From NCBI GenBank assembly GCA_963730685.1, contig CAVSSP010000005.1, positions 62,001-126,000 on the forward strand: DNA of 64,000 nucleotides, given 5' to 3'. The stretch's first letter is position 1. Each line of letters begins with the position of its first letter. A program made the translations under genes and the position numbers. Shown in pieces: positions 44,547 through 53,162 of this stretch. The stretch comes from Bog-756 sp963730685 (GTDB lineage Bacteria; Actinomycetota; Acidimicrobiia; Acidimicrobiales; RAAP-2). The notes beneath the pieces were generated by a model, which had not been told where the DNA came from, did not search any database, and saw nothing but the letters and a program-made list of their open reading frames with translations.

Positions 44547-44791
44547 CGTCAGCCCGTCTCCTACGGCAGTCCACTCTCGATCGTGTCCGGCTGATCGCAT
44601 CCGACCGGCCTGCCGGAACGCCCCAGGCGGTCTGGCGGCCAGACACTATCGAAATCGGCCACGGCCACAACCCGACGGCCGATCTCCTCCGGGGCCGGAC
44701 CCCACCCGTGGAGTCCTCGCTCATCGGCACCCCCTCCGGCCGGTACATGCCGGGCCTCCTCTGCCCGTGCGTGGACCGCCATGGTGGTCCA

Positions 44792-45580
44792 TCAGGGGGC
44801 CGACCACAGATGTCCGGCGTCGACGAACGGTGCGCGGCACGGGGCGCCGTCGGCCACGAGGACCTCGGGGAGGTCGGCCGGGTCGGTGCCCACCCTCACC
44901 AGGGCCGAGGACCGGGTGCCGTATCCGTCGGCGTGGACGCAGGGGGCCAGTGTGGCGGCCATCCGCTCGCGCCCGTCGGGGAAGCGGGGGACGTCGTCCG
45001 GGGTGCCGGTGACGGTGTGGTCCCTCAGCAGCAGGGGAAGGGATCCCCACAGCGGGATGCCTTCCGCCTCGGCGCTCGACACCGCCGACCGGACCTGGTC
45101 CGCCTTGGGGGAGGGGACCCCGAGGGCGGCGTTCTCCAGCACGTGGATCCCCGGATCGAGTGCCTGGGGCCGGGTGGGCCCGTCGGGCTCGACGGCCAGG
45201 TAGTGGAGGGCGTTCCGGTCCGCCACCAGCAGCCATGCCGGGTTGTACGAGCCGGCGGCGACCTCGCGTGCGAGGGCGTCGGCGGCCTCGTCGGCGGTGC
45301 GGGCCCGCGCCGCCACCATGGGTAGGCGTCCCCGCGACAGCCTGGTGGGATCGGGGCCGGCAGCCATCGGGCGGTTGGTGAGCCCGCACACCACCCCGTG
45401 CTCGTTGACGGCCAGCCAGGTGCCTCCGGCCCGTTCGTCGCGTCCCCCGAGCACACGGGGGGCAGAGGCCTGCAGGACGGTCATGGCCCTGGCCGGCCGG
45501 TCCAGCCATTCGTCACGGTTGGCGCCCACCACGAGTGGCCACTGCTCGTCGTGTCGCCAGGCGATCACGAGTAGGCACAC
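44792..45580 (-). CDS. NRDE (TANGO2-type) family protein
   Basis: A 262-residue protein beginning MCLLVIAWRHD, with the name-giving motif in VVGANRDEWLDRPA and the following GGRDERAGGTWLAVNEHGVVCGLTNR. This is the Ntn-hydrolase-like NRDE fold with an N-terminal Cys at position 2 as a possible nucleophile. Eukaryotic TANGO2 has been linked to Golgi and heme handling; bacterial roles are poorly known. It lies 49 bp downstream of the LLM oxidoreductase gene on the same strand. Confidence 0.85.
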   Translation of the reverse strand: MCLLVIAWRHDEQWPLVVGANRDEWLDRPARAMTVLQASAPRVLGGRDERAGGTWLAVNEHGVVCGLTNRPMAAGPDPTRLSRGRLPMVAARARTADEAADALAREVAAGSYNPAWLLVADRNALHYLAVEPDGPTRPQALDPGIHVLENAALGVPSPKADQVRSAVSSAEAEGIPLWGSLPLLLRDHTVTGTPDDVPRFPDGRERMAATLAPCVHADGYGTRSSALVRVGTDPADLPEVLVADGAPCRAPFVDAGHLWSAP

Positions 45581-45629
45581 CCCCGGAACGATAGCGGCCG
45601 GCCAGAAGGCCGTTCAGGCCCCCGGAGGG

Positions 45630-46448
45630 TCAGAGCACCAGTTCGGCGAGCTGGTCCATGGACCGGAGCCACTCGTCGAGGTCCTTGCGCCAGGGCGCCG
45701 ACACGACGTGCTGGATGCCGGCATCGGCGAAGGCCGCCCGCTCCTCGCGGATCAGGCCGTGGTCCATGCCCTGGGGGTCCCATCCCGTCCGCAGCGAGAC
45801 CGGGAAGCCGGCATCGGGGTGACCCCGGCGGATGCGGTCGACCACCGGGCCGACCTGTTCCACCGAGAGGCCCACCGCCTGGTATCCGTCCCCACGTACG
45901 TCGGCCCGCCGGTAGGCGGCCTCGCTGCTCCCGCCGATCCAGATCGGGATCGGCCGATCCGGCTTCGGCAGCATCCGCAGGTCGTCGAAGGAGGTGAACC
46001 TGCCGTGGAAGCTGAGGGGGTCTTCGGACCAGGCCCGGCGGAACAGGTCGATGGCCTCGTCGAGCCGCTCCCCGCGGTTGTGGAAGTCGTACCCGAGTGC
46101 CTCGTACTCCTTCTCCGACCAGCCGACACCGACGGCGATGGTCACACGGCCACCGGACAGGGCATCCAGGCTGGCGAGCGAGTTGGCCAGTTCGAGGGGG
46201 TTGTGGGTCGGCACGACCAGGACGCTGGTACCGAGCCCGATGCGTCGGGTGGCGGCGGCCGCCCACGCCAGGGTCATCAGCGGGTCGAACAGGAAGGGCG
46301 AGGGGTAGTCCTGGGCTGCGGGGTGGACGATGTGGTCACTCACCCACACATCCAAGAAGCCGAGCTCCTCGGCGTGCGTGGCCGCCCGACTGATGGCGTC
46401 GGGGCCCGCCACTCGTCCGTACTGGGGAAGATGGACGCCGACGCGCAT
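45630..46448 (-). CDS. LLM-class F420-dependent-type oxidoreductase
   Basis: A 272-residue luciferase-like TIM-barrel enzyme. It shows MRVGVHLPQYGRV at the start, ELGFLDVWVSDHI, RRIGLGTSVLVVP, HNPLELANSLASLDALSGGRVTIAVGVGW (in pieces) and PIPIWIGGSS. These match the actinobacterial F420-type subgroup. AGGAG lies about ten bases before the ATG at 46448, which excludes a long N-terminal extension in the same frame. The substrate is not predictable. It is likely cotranscribed with the NRDE gene. Confidence 0.86.
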   Translation of the reverse strand: MRVGVHLPQYGRVAGPDAISRAATHAEELGFLDVWVSDHIVHPAAQDYPSPFLFDPLMTLAWAAAATRRIGLGTSVLVVPTHNPLELANSLASLDALSGGRVTIAVGVGWSEKEYEALGYDFHNRGERLDEAIDLFRRAWSEDPLSFHGRFTSFDDLRMLPKPDRPIPIWIGGSSEAAYRRADVRGDGYQAVGLSVEQVGPVVDRIRRGHPDAGFPVSLRTGWDPQGMDHGLIREERAAFADAGIQHVVSAPWRKDLDEWLRSMDQLAELVL

Positions 46449-46786
46449 CTGACCTGGTCTCCTGTTCCCGACGCGCTGCTCCGGTGCCGGCACGTCAACG
46501 GGCGCCAACCCTACCGCCGACGGGCGGGCCGGCACGCCGACCGTGGCGTGGGCCGCATCCGGCACGGATCACCGGCGGCCGCCCGACCGGCCACTCCGAG
46601 GGGGCCCCGAAGGCACCCGAGGAGGCCCCGAACTACGGCCACCGGGCCGAGTAGGGCGGCGGATCCCGACTCCGGCCCGGTGACCGTCCCTGACATCGAT
46701 CGTGCCGGCGGCATGACCGATGTTCGAACCAATCGCCGTGTCGCCGGGCCGTAACCTACACGAGCACTACGTGTTGCATGTAACAC
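46449..46786. other. Intergenic region upstream of the LLM oxidoreductase gene
   Basis: These 338 bases contain no frame I would call a gene. The only clear element is the inverted repeat at 46765-46792, which begins here and crosses the stop codon of the next gene. Confidence 0.4.
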
Positions 46787-46792
46787 CTAGTG
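46765..46792. repeat. 28-bp inverted repeat over a stop codon
   Basis: CACTACGTGTT and AACACCTAGTG face each other around GCATGT, pairing 10 of 11 positions. The centre TGTTGCATGTAACA is itself a near palindrome. It overlaps the TAG of the HTH gene. Without a T-run it could be either an operator-like site or a weak terminator hairpin. Confidence 0.5.
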
Positions 46793-47141
46793 CGTCCCGT
46801 CGCCCCTGACCTGGTTGACGTACCGGGAGGCGAGCTGGCGCGACACTCCCCAGCTCCTGGAGATGGCGTTGATCGACATACCCTCGTCGACGCCGGCGGC
46901 GATCAGGGACATCCGTGAAGTGTGGCGATCCCGCTCGAAGTCGTCCAGCATGGCCGTGGTCGACTCCCGGGTCTCCGATGCTCCGGCGGCGGCCAGGGCG
47001 GCCTGCACCGACTCCCCCTTCCGCAGGCCCGCGCAATGCCTTGCGGTACTGGGCCTTGGTGATGGTGAGCCGCGACTGGAGCTCGTCGACGGCCGACAGC
47101 AGCCGTGCCAGATCCTCCATGGCTCGATCCCGGCTCTCCAT
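46787..47141 (-). pseudogene. Small HTH protein gene broken by one extra base
   Basis: The first 38 codons (MESRDRAMEDL, then LQSRLTITKAQYRKALR) and the last about 75 codons (ESVQAALAAAGASETRES, then GMSINAISRSWGVSRQLASRY) lie in different frames. They would join as one protein of about 117 residues if one C of the CCC at 47028-47030 were absent. The C-terminal part is a helix-turn-helix of the resolvase/transposase-like kind (AISRSWGVSRQLASRYV). It is either decayed or affected by a sequence error. The 46765-46792 dyad at its end could be its site. Confidence 0.6.
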
Positions 47142-47183
47142 CACTCCGACAGGATAGATGGGTCCCGGGCGCCCGTGGCCGGC

Positions 47184-47543
47184 CTACCGATCCGTCGGGA
47201 TGTTGAGGATGATGACCAGTGTCACGATCCTGTCGTCCCGCACCGTGAAGTAGTGGGTGAGGAGGATCTCGTCGGGAAGGGACGACTTGTCGAAGTCCCC
47301 GTCGACGAGCGCGGTGACGATGTGCTCCCCGTAGTGCACCGTCACCTCCTTCACGTCCATGGTCACCCGGTCGCCGATGATCTCCTTGTCCGCCCAACGT
47401 CTGATGGCGTCGATCCCCCAGAACTCACGCCTGGCGTCGTTGACCAGCGCGTCCTCGGCGAATGCGGCCACCAGCCGCTCGCCGTCGAACGTGTTCGAGG
47501 CCTCCACGTACTCGGCGATCGGTGTCGGCAGGGTCGGATGCAT
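47184..47543 (-). CDS. SnoaL/NTF2-like fold protein
   Basis: A 119-residue cone-shaped alpha+beta barrel protein of the SnoaL/NTF2 superfamily. ASNTFDGERLVAAFAEDALVND, FWGIDAIRRWADKEI and LLTHYFTVRDDRIVTLVIIL give the usual pattern. Members are small isomerases, hydrolases or carriers; no catalytic set is certain here. AGGAGG lies eight bases upstream of the ATG at 47543, which decides the start. It is divergent from a MerR-type regulator and is the probable target of that regulator. Confidence 0.8.
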   Translation of the reverse strand: MHPTLPTPIAEYVEASNTFDGERLVAAFAEDALVNDARREFWGIDAIRRWADKEIIGDRVTMDVKEVTVHYGEHIVTALVDGDFDKSSLPDEILLTHYFTVRDDRIVTLVIILNIPTDR

Positions 47544-47603
47544 GGCGGGTACCTCCTGGTCGTCGGGTTCCTCCCGCCACACTGCGTGCTCCCGTAGGGG
47601 GAG

Positions 47604-47656
47604 GGTCAAGCAGTCGTCGTCACCCTTGACCCTCTGGTGAGGGGAGGGTGGAGACT
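47604..47656. promoter_or_regulatory. Divergent MerR-type control region with two facing TTGACC boxes
   Basis: TTGACC occurs on the plus strand at 47626-47631 and on the minus strand at 47609-47604. Each leads into a dyad: ACCCTC...GAGGGT (47630-47649) for merR and CTCCC...GGGAG for the SnoaL gene. TTGACC followed by CCTC dyads is the usual layout of TipA-like MerR operators. The merR ATG at 47663 would be nearly leaderless. -10 boxes are poor, as expected for activated promoters. Confidence 0.5.
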
Positions 47657-47662
47657 GTCGGC

Positions 47663-48484
47663 ATGGGAACCGACGTCACCATCGGCGACTTCTCACGGAT
47701 GAGCCACCTCAGCATCAAGACCCTGCGGCACTACCACCAGGTCGGGCTGCTGGTGCCGGTGTACGTGGATCCGGGCACGGGCTACCGGCACTACGGCAGC
47801 GACCAGTTGGCGACGGCGCAGGTCATCCGCCGCTTCCGCGACCTCTCCATGCCCATCGACGAGGTGCGGGCCATCCTGCAGGCAGACGACGTGGCGACTC
47901 GCAACGAGCTGATCGCCGCCCACCTCGGCCGGCTGGAGGACCGGTTGGAGCAGACCCGGAGCGCGGTGTCCTCCCTCCGGACGCTGATCGAGCAGCCCGA
48001 CCCGTCGGTGGTGGTGGAGCACCGAGCCGTTCCGGCGACGACGGTGCTCGCGGTCCGCGAGGAGATCGGGCTCGACGCCATACACCGTTGGTGGGCCGAC
48101 GCCTTCTCGGAGATCGACGTGGCGATGGCCGCCTCGGACGTGGAGCCGGCCGGCCCCCGGGGCGGTCTGTACGCCGACGAGCTGTTCGAGGAGGAGCGTG
48201 GCGAGGCCACGGTGTTCGTCCCGGTGGCCGGGACCCCGCCCGTGACCGGCCGGGTCCGTGCCCTCGAGCTCCCACCGGCGGAACTGGCCGTGGCCGTGCA
48301 TCTCGGGGCCCACCAGGACATCGACCGGACCTACGGCGCGCTCGGCACCTACGTGGCCGGGCACGCCCTCGGGGTCGAGGGACCGGTGCGCGAGTCGTAC
48401 CTGATCGCCGAGTTCGATACTCCGGATCCCCGGCTGTGGAAGACCGAGGTCGGGTGGCCGATCTTCCGGACTTCGGTGCCCTGA
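47663..48484 (+). CDS. MerR-family regulator with GyrI-like effector domain
   Basis: A 273-residue regulator. It has a MerR helix-turn-helix (TIGDFSRMSHLSIKTLRHYHQ, then GLLVPVYVDPGTGYRHYG). A coiled dimerisation helix (HLGRLEDRLEQTRSAVSSL) follows. A C-terminal GyrI-like small-molecule-binding domain runs from about residue 120, with PATTVLAVREEIGLD and VAVHLGAHQDIDRTYGAL. It resembles BmrR-type multidrug sensors. The start at 47663 was preferred to a GTG at 47648 because it follows the predicted promoter directly. It is divergent from the SnoaL-like gene. Confidence 0.86.
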   Translation: MGTDVTIGDFSRMSHLSIKTLRHYHQVGLLVPVYVDPGTGYRHYGSDQLATAQVIRRFRDLSMPIDEVRAILQADDVATRNELIAAHLGRLEDRLEQTRSAVSSLRTLIEQPDPSVVVEHRAVPATTVLAVREEIGLDAIHRWWADAFSEIDVAMAASDVEPAGPRGGLYADELFEEERGEATVFVPVAGTPPVTGRVRALELPPAELAVAVHLGAHQDIDRTYGALGTYVAGHALGVEGPVRESYLIAEFDTPDPRLWKTEVGWPIFRTSVP

Positions 48485-48559
48485 TCCGGTAGCCGCCCAC
48501 AGCGGGCCACCCCTGCCGTCACCGCTCAAGGCCCCGTGCAGGGCTGCCGATACCTGGGC

Positions 48560-48719
48560 ATGGCAGTGCAGCCCGAATCGACCGAGGCGGTGCGGATCGA
48601 CCGCGTCGAGCGGCGGTGCCCCGACTGCGGCAGGCCCATCGAGCCGGCGCACGGCGGGCAAGCGCTTCCGAACCTGTCGGTCCTGTTACGACGTCTACGT
48701 CGACAACGCCGGCCGCTAG
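48560..48719 (+). pseudogene. Small zinc-ribbon protein gene with one extra base
   Basis: The frame from ATG 48560 gives RIDRVERRCPDCGRPIEPAHGG. Removing one G of GGG 48656-48658 continues it as KRFRTCRSCYDVYVDNAGR and TAG at 48717. That restores a CxxC...CxxC zinc ribbon of about 52 residues. As given the second Cys pair is lost. This is part of the 47-53 kb run of single-base shifts, so a sequence error is as likely as decay. Confidence 0.5.
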
Positions 48720-48814
48720 CCGACCCCGTCCCTTCCACCCGTTCCGTCGTCTCGGCCGGGCCCGTACGCTGGACCCGGCCCGCGGGCAGCCCCGCGGGCC
48801 GGGGAGGTCCGACG

Positions 48815-49737
48815 ATGGCCAAGGCAGTCAGATTCGATCACTACGGCGGCATCGACGTCTTGTACCTCGCCGACGTGGACGTACCCGATGCGGCGCCGGG
48901 CGAGGTCGTCGTGGCCGTCCGCGCCGCCGGGGTCAACCCGGGGGAGGCGTCCATCCGCAAGGGCCTGTTGGACTCCAGGTACCCGGCCACCTTCCCGTCG
49001 GGCGAGGGCAGCGACCTGGCCGGCGTGGTCACCGCCGTCGGAGACGGGGTCGGCACGTTCGCGGTGGGGGACGAGGTGCTCGGGTGGACCGACCGCCGCG
49101 CCAGCCACGCCGAGTACGTGCGTCGTGCCCGAGGACCATCTGATCCCCAAGCCGGCCGCCTTGTCCTGGCCGGTCGCCGGATCGCTGTACGTGGTGGGGA
49201 CCACCGCCTACGCCGCCGTCCGGGCGGTGGGTGCCGGCGCCGGGGACACGGTGGTCGTGTCGGCGGCCGCCGGCGGCGTCGGATCCGTCACGGTCCAGCT
49301 GCTGAAGGTGAAGGGCGCCGATGTCATCGGCATCGCATCCGAACCCAACCACGAGTGGCTGTCGTCGATCGGTGTGGCGCCGGTGGCCTACGGCGACGGC
49401 CTGGCCGAGCGGATCCGGAGTGCGGCCCCCGATGGCGTGGACGCCTTCATCGACACCTTCGGCGAAGAGTACGTCCGTCTGGCCATCGAGCTCGGCGTCG
49501 CCCCCGACCGGATCGACACCATCATCGCCTACGAGGTCGCCGCCGAGGTCGGCGCCAAGGCCGAGGGCAGCGCCACCACGGCCAACACGGAGGTGCTCGG
49601 GGAGATGGCGGACCTGGTCGCCGCCGGCCGCATCGACGTGCCGATCGCCGCCACCTTCCCGCTCGATCAGGTGCCGGGCCGCCTATGCCGAGCTGGAGGA
49701 GCGCCATACCCGGGGGAAGATCGTCCTCATCCCCTGA
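48815..49737 (+). pseudogene. Zinc-type/quinone oxidoreductase (MDR family), two frameshifts
   Basis: Read through two single-base insertions (C at 49121 and C at 49674), the gene gives a complete NADPH:quinone reductase-like MDR protein of about 306 residues. The N-terminal GroES-like domain shows DHYGGIDVLYLADVDVPDAAPGE, AGVNPGEASIRKG and GSDLAGVVTAVGDGV. EYVVVPEDHLIPKPAALSW crosses the first shift, SAAAGGVGSVTVQLLK is the Rossmann motif, and the usual C-terminus HTRGKIVLIP follows the second shift. GGGGAGG lies seven bases upstream of the ATG. All parts look intact. The shifts could be errors or recent damage. Confidence 0.7.
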
Positions 49738-49864
49738 CCGGGCGATTCGTGACGGCGACGGGTGCGGTCCGACCGGTCGACGCGTTCTCCCTGGGTGCGG
49801 CGGTTTCGGTCCGCCACCGCCGGGTAACCGGGCCGGAGGCGACGTGCGGAACTACCATCGCACC

Positions 49865-51041
49865 ATGGCGAATACGAAAGCCCGGTTCATCGCGGCCGTG
49901 GTGATCATGGCGACGGCGGTGACGACCGGGACCGCGGTGGTGAACGCCGGCGCATCCGTGAGCACCCCCACAGTGGCCCAGGTGGTCCTGCAGTCTCCGT
50001 CGGCATACACGCCCAAGGCGCCGGTGGGCGGTGGCACCGACGACTACCACTGCACGCTGCTCAACCCACACCTGAAGAAGAACGTCTTCATCACCTCGAT
50101 CGACTTCCAGCCCAACAGCCAGGAGGTCCATCACGAGATCACCTACGCCGTCCCGCCGTCGCTGGCCGCCGAGGCGGAGTCGCAGAACAACGGGGGCAAG
50201 GGGTGGACGTGCTTCGGCGAGTCCGGGCTGTCGGGAGGCGGCATCGGGCAGGTCCCTCGACGGGGGGACGCCGTGGCTGACGGCGTGGGGCCCCGGCCAC
50301 GACATCTCCAAGGAGCCGCCCGGCACCGGGCGCGCCCATGCCGGCGGGCAGCCTCGTCATCGTCCAGGAGCACTACAACCTGCTGGTCGGGGACAAGCCG
50401 GTTCGGTCCAAGCTCATCCTCGACACGGTGCCGGCCACCACGCCGCTGCGCCCGCTCGAACCTCCAGCTGGCCGCGGCACCGCCCGACGTGCCATGCCCG
50501 GCCGGGGCCACCGGTCCCATGTGCAGCCGTTCGGCCGAGCTGGCCAGCGTGGGCCAGCGCTTCGGCACCAGTCAGGAGATGCCTGGTCGACGGACTCGAG
50601 GCGATCTGCGGGCACAACCCGGCCGATCCGCCGGCGGGCGACACCGCCACCTGCACCTGGCCGATCGACGGCAGCGGCAACATCGTCGAGCTGGCACCGC
50701 ACATGCACCTGCTGGGCGTGGGCATGAAGTTCGTGCTCAACCCGGGCACCCCGACCCAGAGGACGCTCCTCGACGTGAAGGACTACGACTTCCACTACCA
50801 GCGCGGCTACCAGCTGGCCAAGCCCGTGCCCGTGACGCGTGGCGACACCATCGGCATCACCTGCACGTACGATCCGACGCTCGAACAGGAGCTCCCCCTC
50901 CTCCGCAAGGTGCCCGCCCACTTCGTCACGTGGGGAGACGGATCGACCGACGAGATGTGCCTCGGGCTGATCCTGACGACTCCACCGGCCGCCGAGCCCG
51001 AGTCGAAGGCCCTGGCCCACGCCTTCCCGCCCACCGTCTGA
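49865..51041 (+). pseudogene. Secreted copper type II monooxygenase-like protein, four frameshifts
   Basis: Four frame pieces join, each by dropping one base (near 50255, 50331, 50456 and 50582), into one secreted protein of about 390 residues. A signal peptide (AAVVIMATAVTTGTAVVNAG) precedes a domain pair like peptidylglycine alpha-hydroxylating or dopamine-type monooxygenases. The copper ligand motifs are all present: HH in EVHHEITY, His in VQEHYNLL, the HxH in APHMHLLG and Met in DEMC. Disulfide-type Cys (CTLLNP, TCFGESG) are also seen. The set of ligands in order across the pieces argues that the gene is functional and that the shifts are read errors. The substrate is unknown. Confidence 0.65.
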
Positions 51042-51259
51042 CGGCTCGCCGGTGGGGTGGAGGCGACCCGGTCGCCAGCACCCCGGGTGGCTCTGGCGGC
51101 TGGACGGCATCGGCCACCTCGGGCGGCTCTGGCCGGTGGGTCCAGGGGGCGAACGTGGACACCCCGGAATTTTGGGGTAAGACTGAGGACCCTCCCGGGG
51201 GGCGAACGTGTCGGCGCGCTGCCTGACCAGGTCCGGGGCCGTGCGTAGGGAGTCGGTCG

Positions 51260-52742
51260 ATGAAGGGGTGGTTGCTGGCACTGGAGGAGTGGGGTACGGT
51301 GGCTGCTCGGGAAGTCGCCACTGCCCGGACGCGCTCCCGGTGGATCATGGCCGGCACCGCCGCGATCGTCGTCGGTGTCGTGGCGCTCCTGGTGTTGGCG
51401 CCCGGGGGCCCGGCCCGGAGGCCCGTGGCCGGACCGTCCTTGACCTTCGGGACCGCACCCACCTCCACCGTGCCCTCGACGACGTCCACCGGCCCCCTCG
51501 AGCGTGGTCCCGATCACGGCACCGGTGGACCCCGCCGACGACGTCGACGGTGGCGTCACGGCCTCGACCACGAGACCGGCTACGACGCCCGCCAACGACG
51601 TCGACCACCACCACGACCCGGGCCGGAGGCAGCCACAGCCACCCCCCACCACGACCACGGGCGGCGGCGGCGGCGGTGAAGGTGTCCCCGGCGCCGACCG
51701 TCATGCGGGTGGTGTCGGGCACCGGCTGGTCTCAGGTCGTCTGGGCGGCCCCCAAGGCCGAATGCCTCCGCCGTGACCGGCTACTACGTCTACGCGGGGA
51801 CGCGGCCAGGCGGCCCAGGGCGGCATTCCGCTGAACGGGTTCGCGCCGATCACCGGGACCTCGTTCAATGTGCTCCACCTGACGGTCGGGTCGACCTACT
51901 ACTTCACCGTCCGGGCCATGAGCGAGAGCGGTCTGTCGGCGTCGTCCAACGCCGTGTCCAACGTCACGAGCGCCAACGCTGGTACCCGATCGGGCGGCTC
52001 GCCGTCCCGGTGGTCGCGATGGCCGCCACCCCCGACGGCAAGGGCTATTGGTTGGCCGATGCCGAGGGCGGTGTCTCGGCCCATGGTGACGCCACCAACT
52101 ACGGGTCGGCGACCGACCTGAGCCTGACGGCACCGATCGTCAGGGTCGTCGCCACCCGCGATGGGAAGGGGTACTGGCTGGTGGCAGCGGACGGCGGCGT
52201 GTTCGCATTCGGGGACGCCCGGTTCCTCGGCTCATTGGCCGGGAAGGAGCTCGATGCGCCGATCGTCGGGATGGCCGCCGACCCCAAGGGCGTCCGGCTA
52301 CTGGCTGGTGGCGGAGGACGGTGGCATCTTCGCCTTCGGCGGTGCGCCGCTACCTCGGGTCCGAAGGCGGGCAAGTCCCTCACCGTGCCGATCGTCGGGA
52401 TGGCCGCGGACGCCGGCACCGGTGGGTACTGGGAGGTGGCCAACAACGGGCAGGTCTTCGACTTCTGGGCGTTCTCGTTCGGCTCTCCGGCCAACCTGCT
52501 CGCTCAACGACCCCATCGTCGGCCTGGCCGGCACGAGTACCGGCGCCGGCTACTGGGAGATCGCCGCCGACGGCGGCGTCTTCGCCTACGGGAACGCCCG
52601 GTTCAAGGGGTCGCCGGCCGTCGACCAGCTGAACGCGCCGATCGCCGGGCTGCAGCCGAGCGCGGCGACGGGCGGGTACTGGCTGGTCGCCCCCGACGGC
52701 GGCGTCTTCAGCTACGGGGCCACGTTCGCCGGAGCGGGCTGA
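51260..52742 (+). pseudogene. Membrane-anchored FN3 plus GYWLVASDGG-repeat protein, many frameshifts
   Basis: Joining at least seven frame pieces gives one surface protein of roughly 490 residues. A membrane anchor (IMAGTAAIVVGVVALLVLA) is followed by a Thr/Pro/Gly-rich stalk. A fibronectin type III domain comes next (APTVMRVVSGTGWSQVVWAAP, GYYVYAGT, GSTYYFTVRAMSESGLS). About five repeats of the GYWLVAADGGVFAFGDA type end at GGYWLVAPDGGVFSYGATFAGAG. GGGAG precedes the ATG at 51260. Most joins need one base removed; one, near 51990, goes the other way. The 3' end overlaps that of the glyoxalase-like gene (52712-53097). Confidence 0.6.
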
Positions 52743-53097
52743 CCCGCCCGTACCTCGTGCAGCTCGATGGCGTTCCCGGCCGGATCGTCGATGAACGTCT
52801 GTCGGCCCGTTCCGGAACCGACGGGATCGGCCACCTCGAGCCCTTTCGACCGCAGGTCGACGCACCACCTGGTCGAGGTCGTCCACCCGGATGGCGAAGT
52901 GCTGGCCGAGGTTCCGGGGGACCGGGGCCTCGAGCAGGTGGACCTGCACCGCGCCGAGGTCGATCCACGCCCCGGCCACTCCGAAGCTCCGGCCGGTCGT
53001 CACGCACCGTGCCGCCCAGCACCCCGGTGTAGAAGGACACGCACTCCGTCACGTCGGAGACGTTGATGGCGACATGGTGGATCCCCAGTGGCTGCAT
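52712..53097 (-). pseudogene. Glyoxalase/bleomycin-resistance fold (VOC) protein, two frameshifts
   Basis: After removing one base near 52990 and one near 52855 the gene reads as a VOC-superfamily protein of about 127 residues. It shows LGIHHVAINVSDVTECVSFYTGVLG, then GVAGAWIDLGAVQVHLLEAP, GQHFAIRVDDLDQVVRRL, TFIDDPAGNAIELHEV and a TAG at 52712. Metal-ligand positions (His of HHVAI, Gln/His in QVHLLE and GQHFAI, Glu of IELHE) are kept. The reaction cannot be inferred. It is convergent with the FN3/repeat gene. Confidence 0.65.
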
Positions 53098-53162
53098 GTC
53101 GTGGATTCTGACCGGACCGGGCCCCGGGCGCAACGGGGTCGGCGCCCCTGCCCGGGGGCCGG

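Noticed and set aside
48536..51226. A single 896-residue protein
   Set aside because: It strings together fragments of a zinc ribbon, a quinone reductase and a copper monooxygenase in one frame; the known domains lie partly in other frames.
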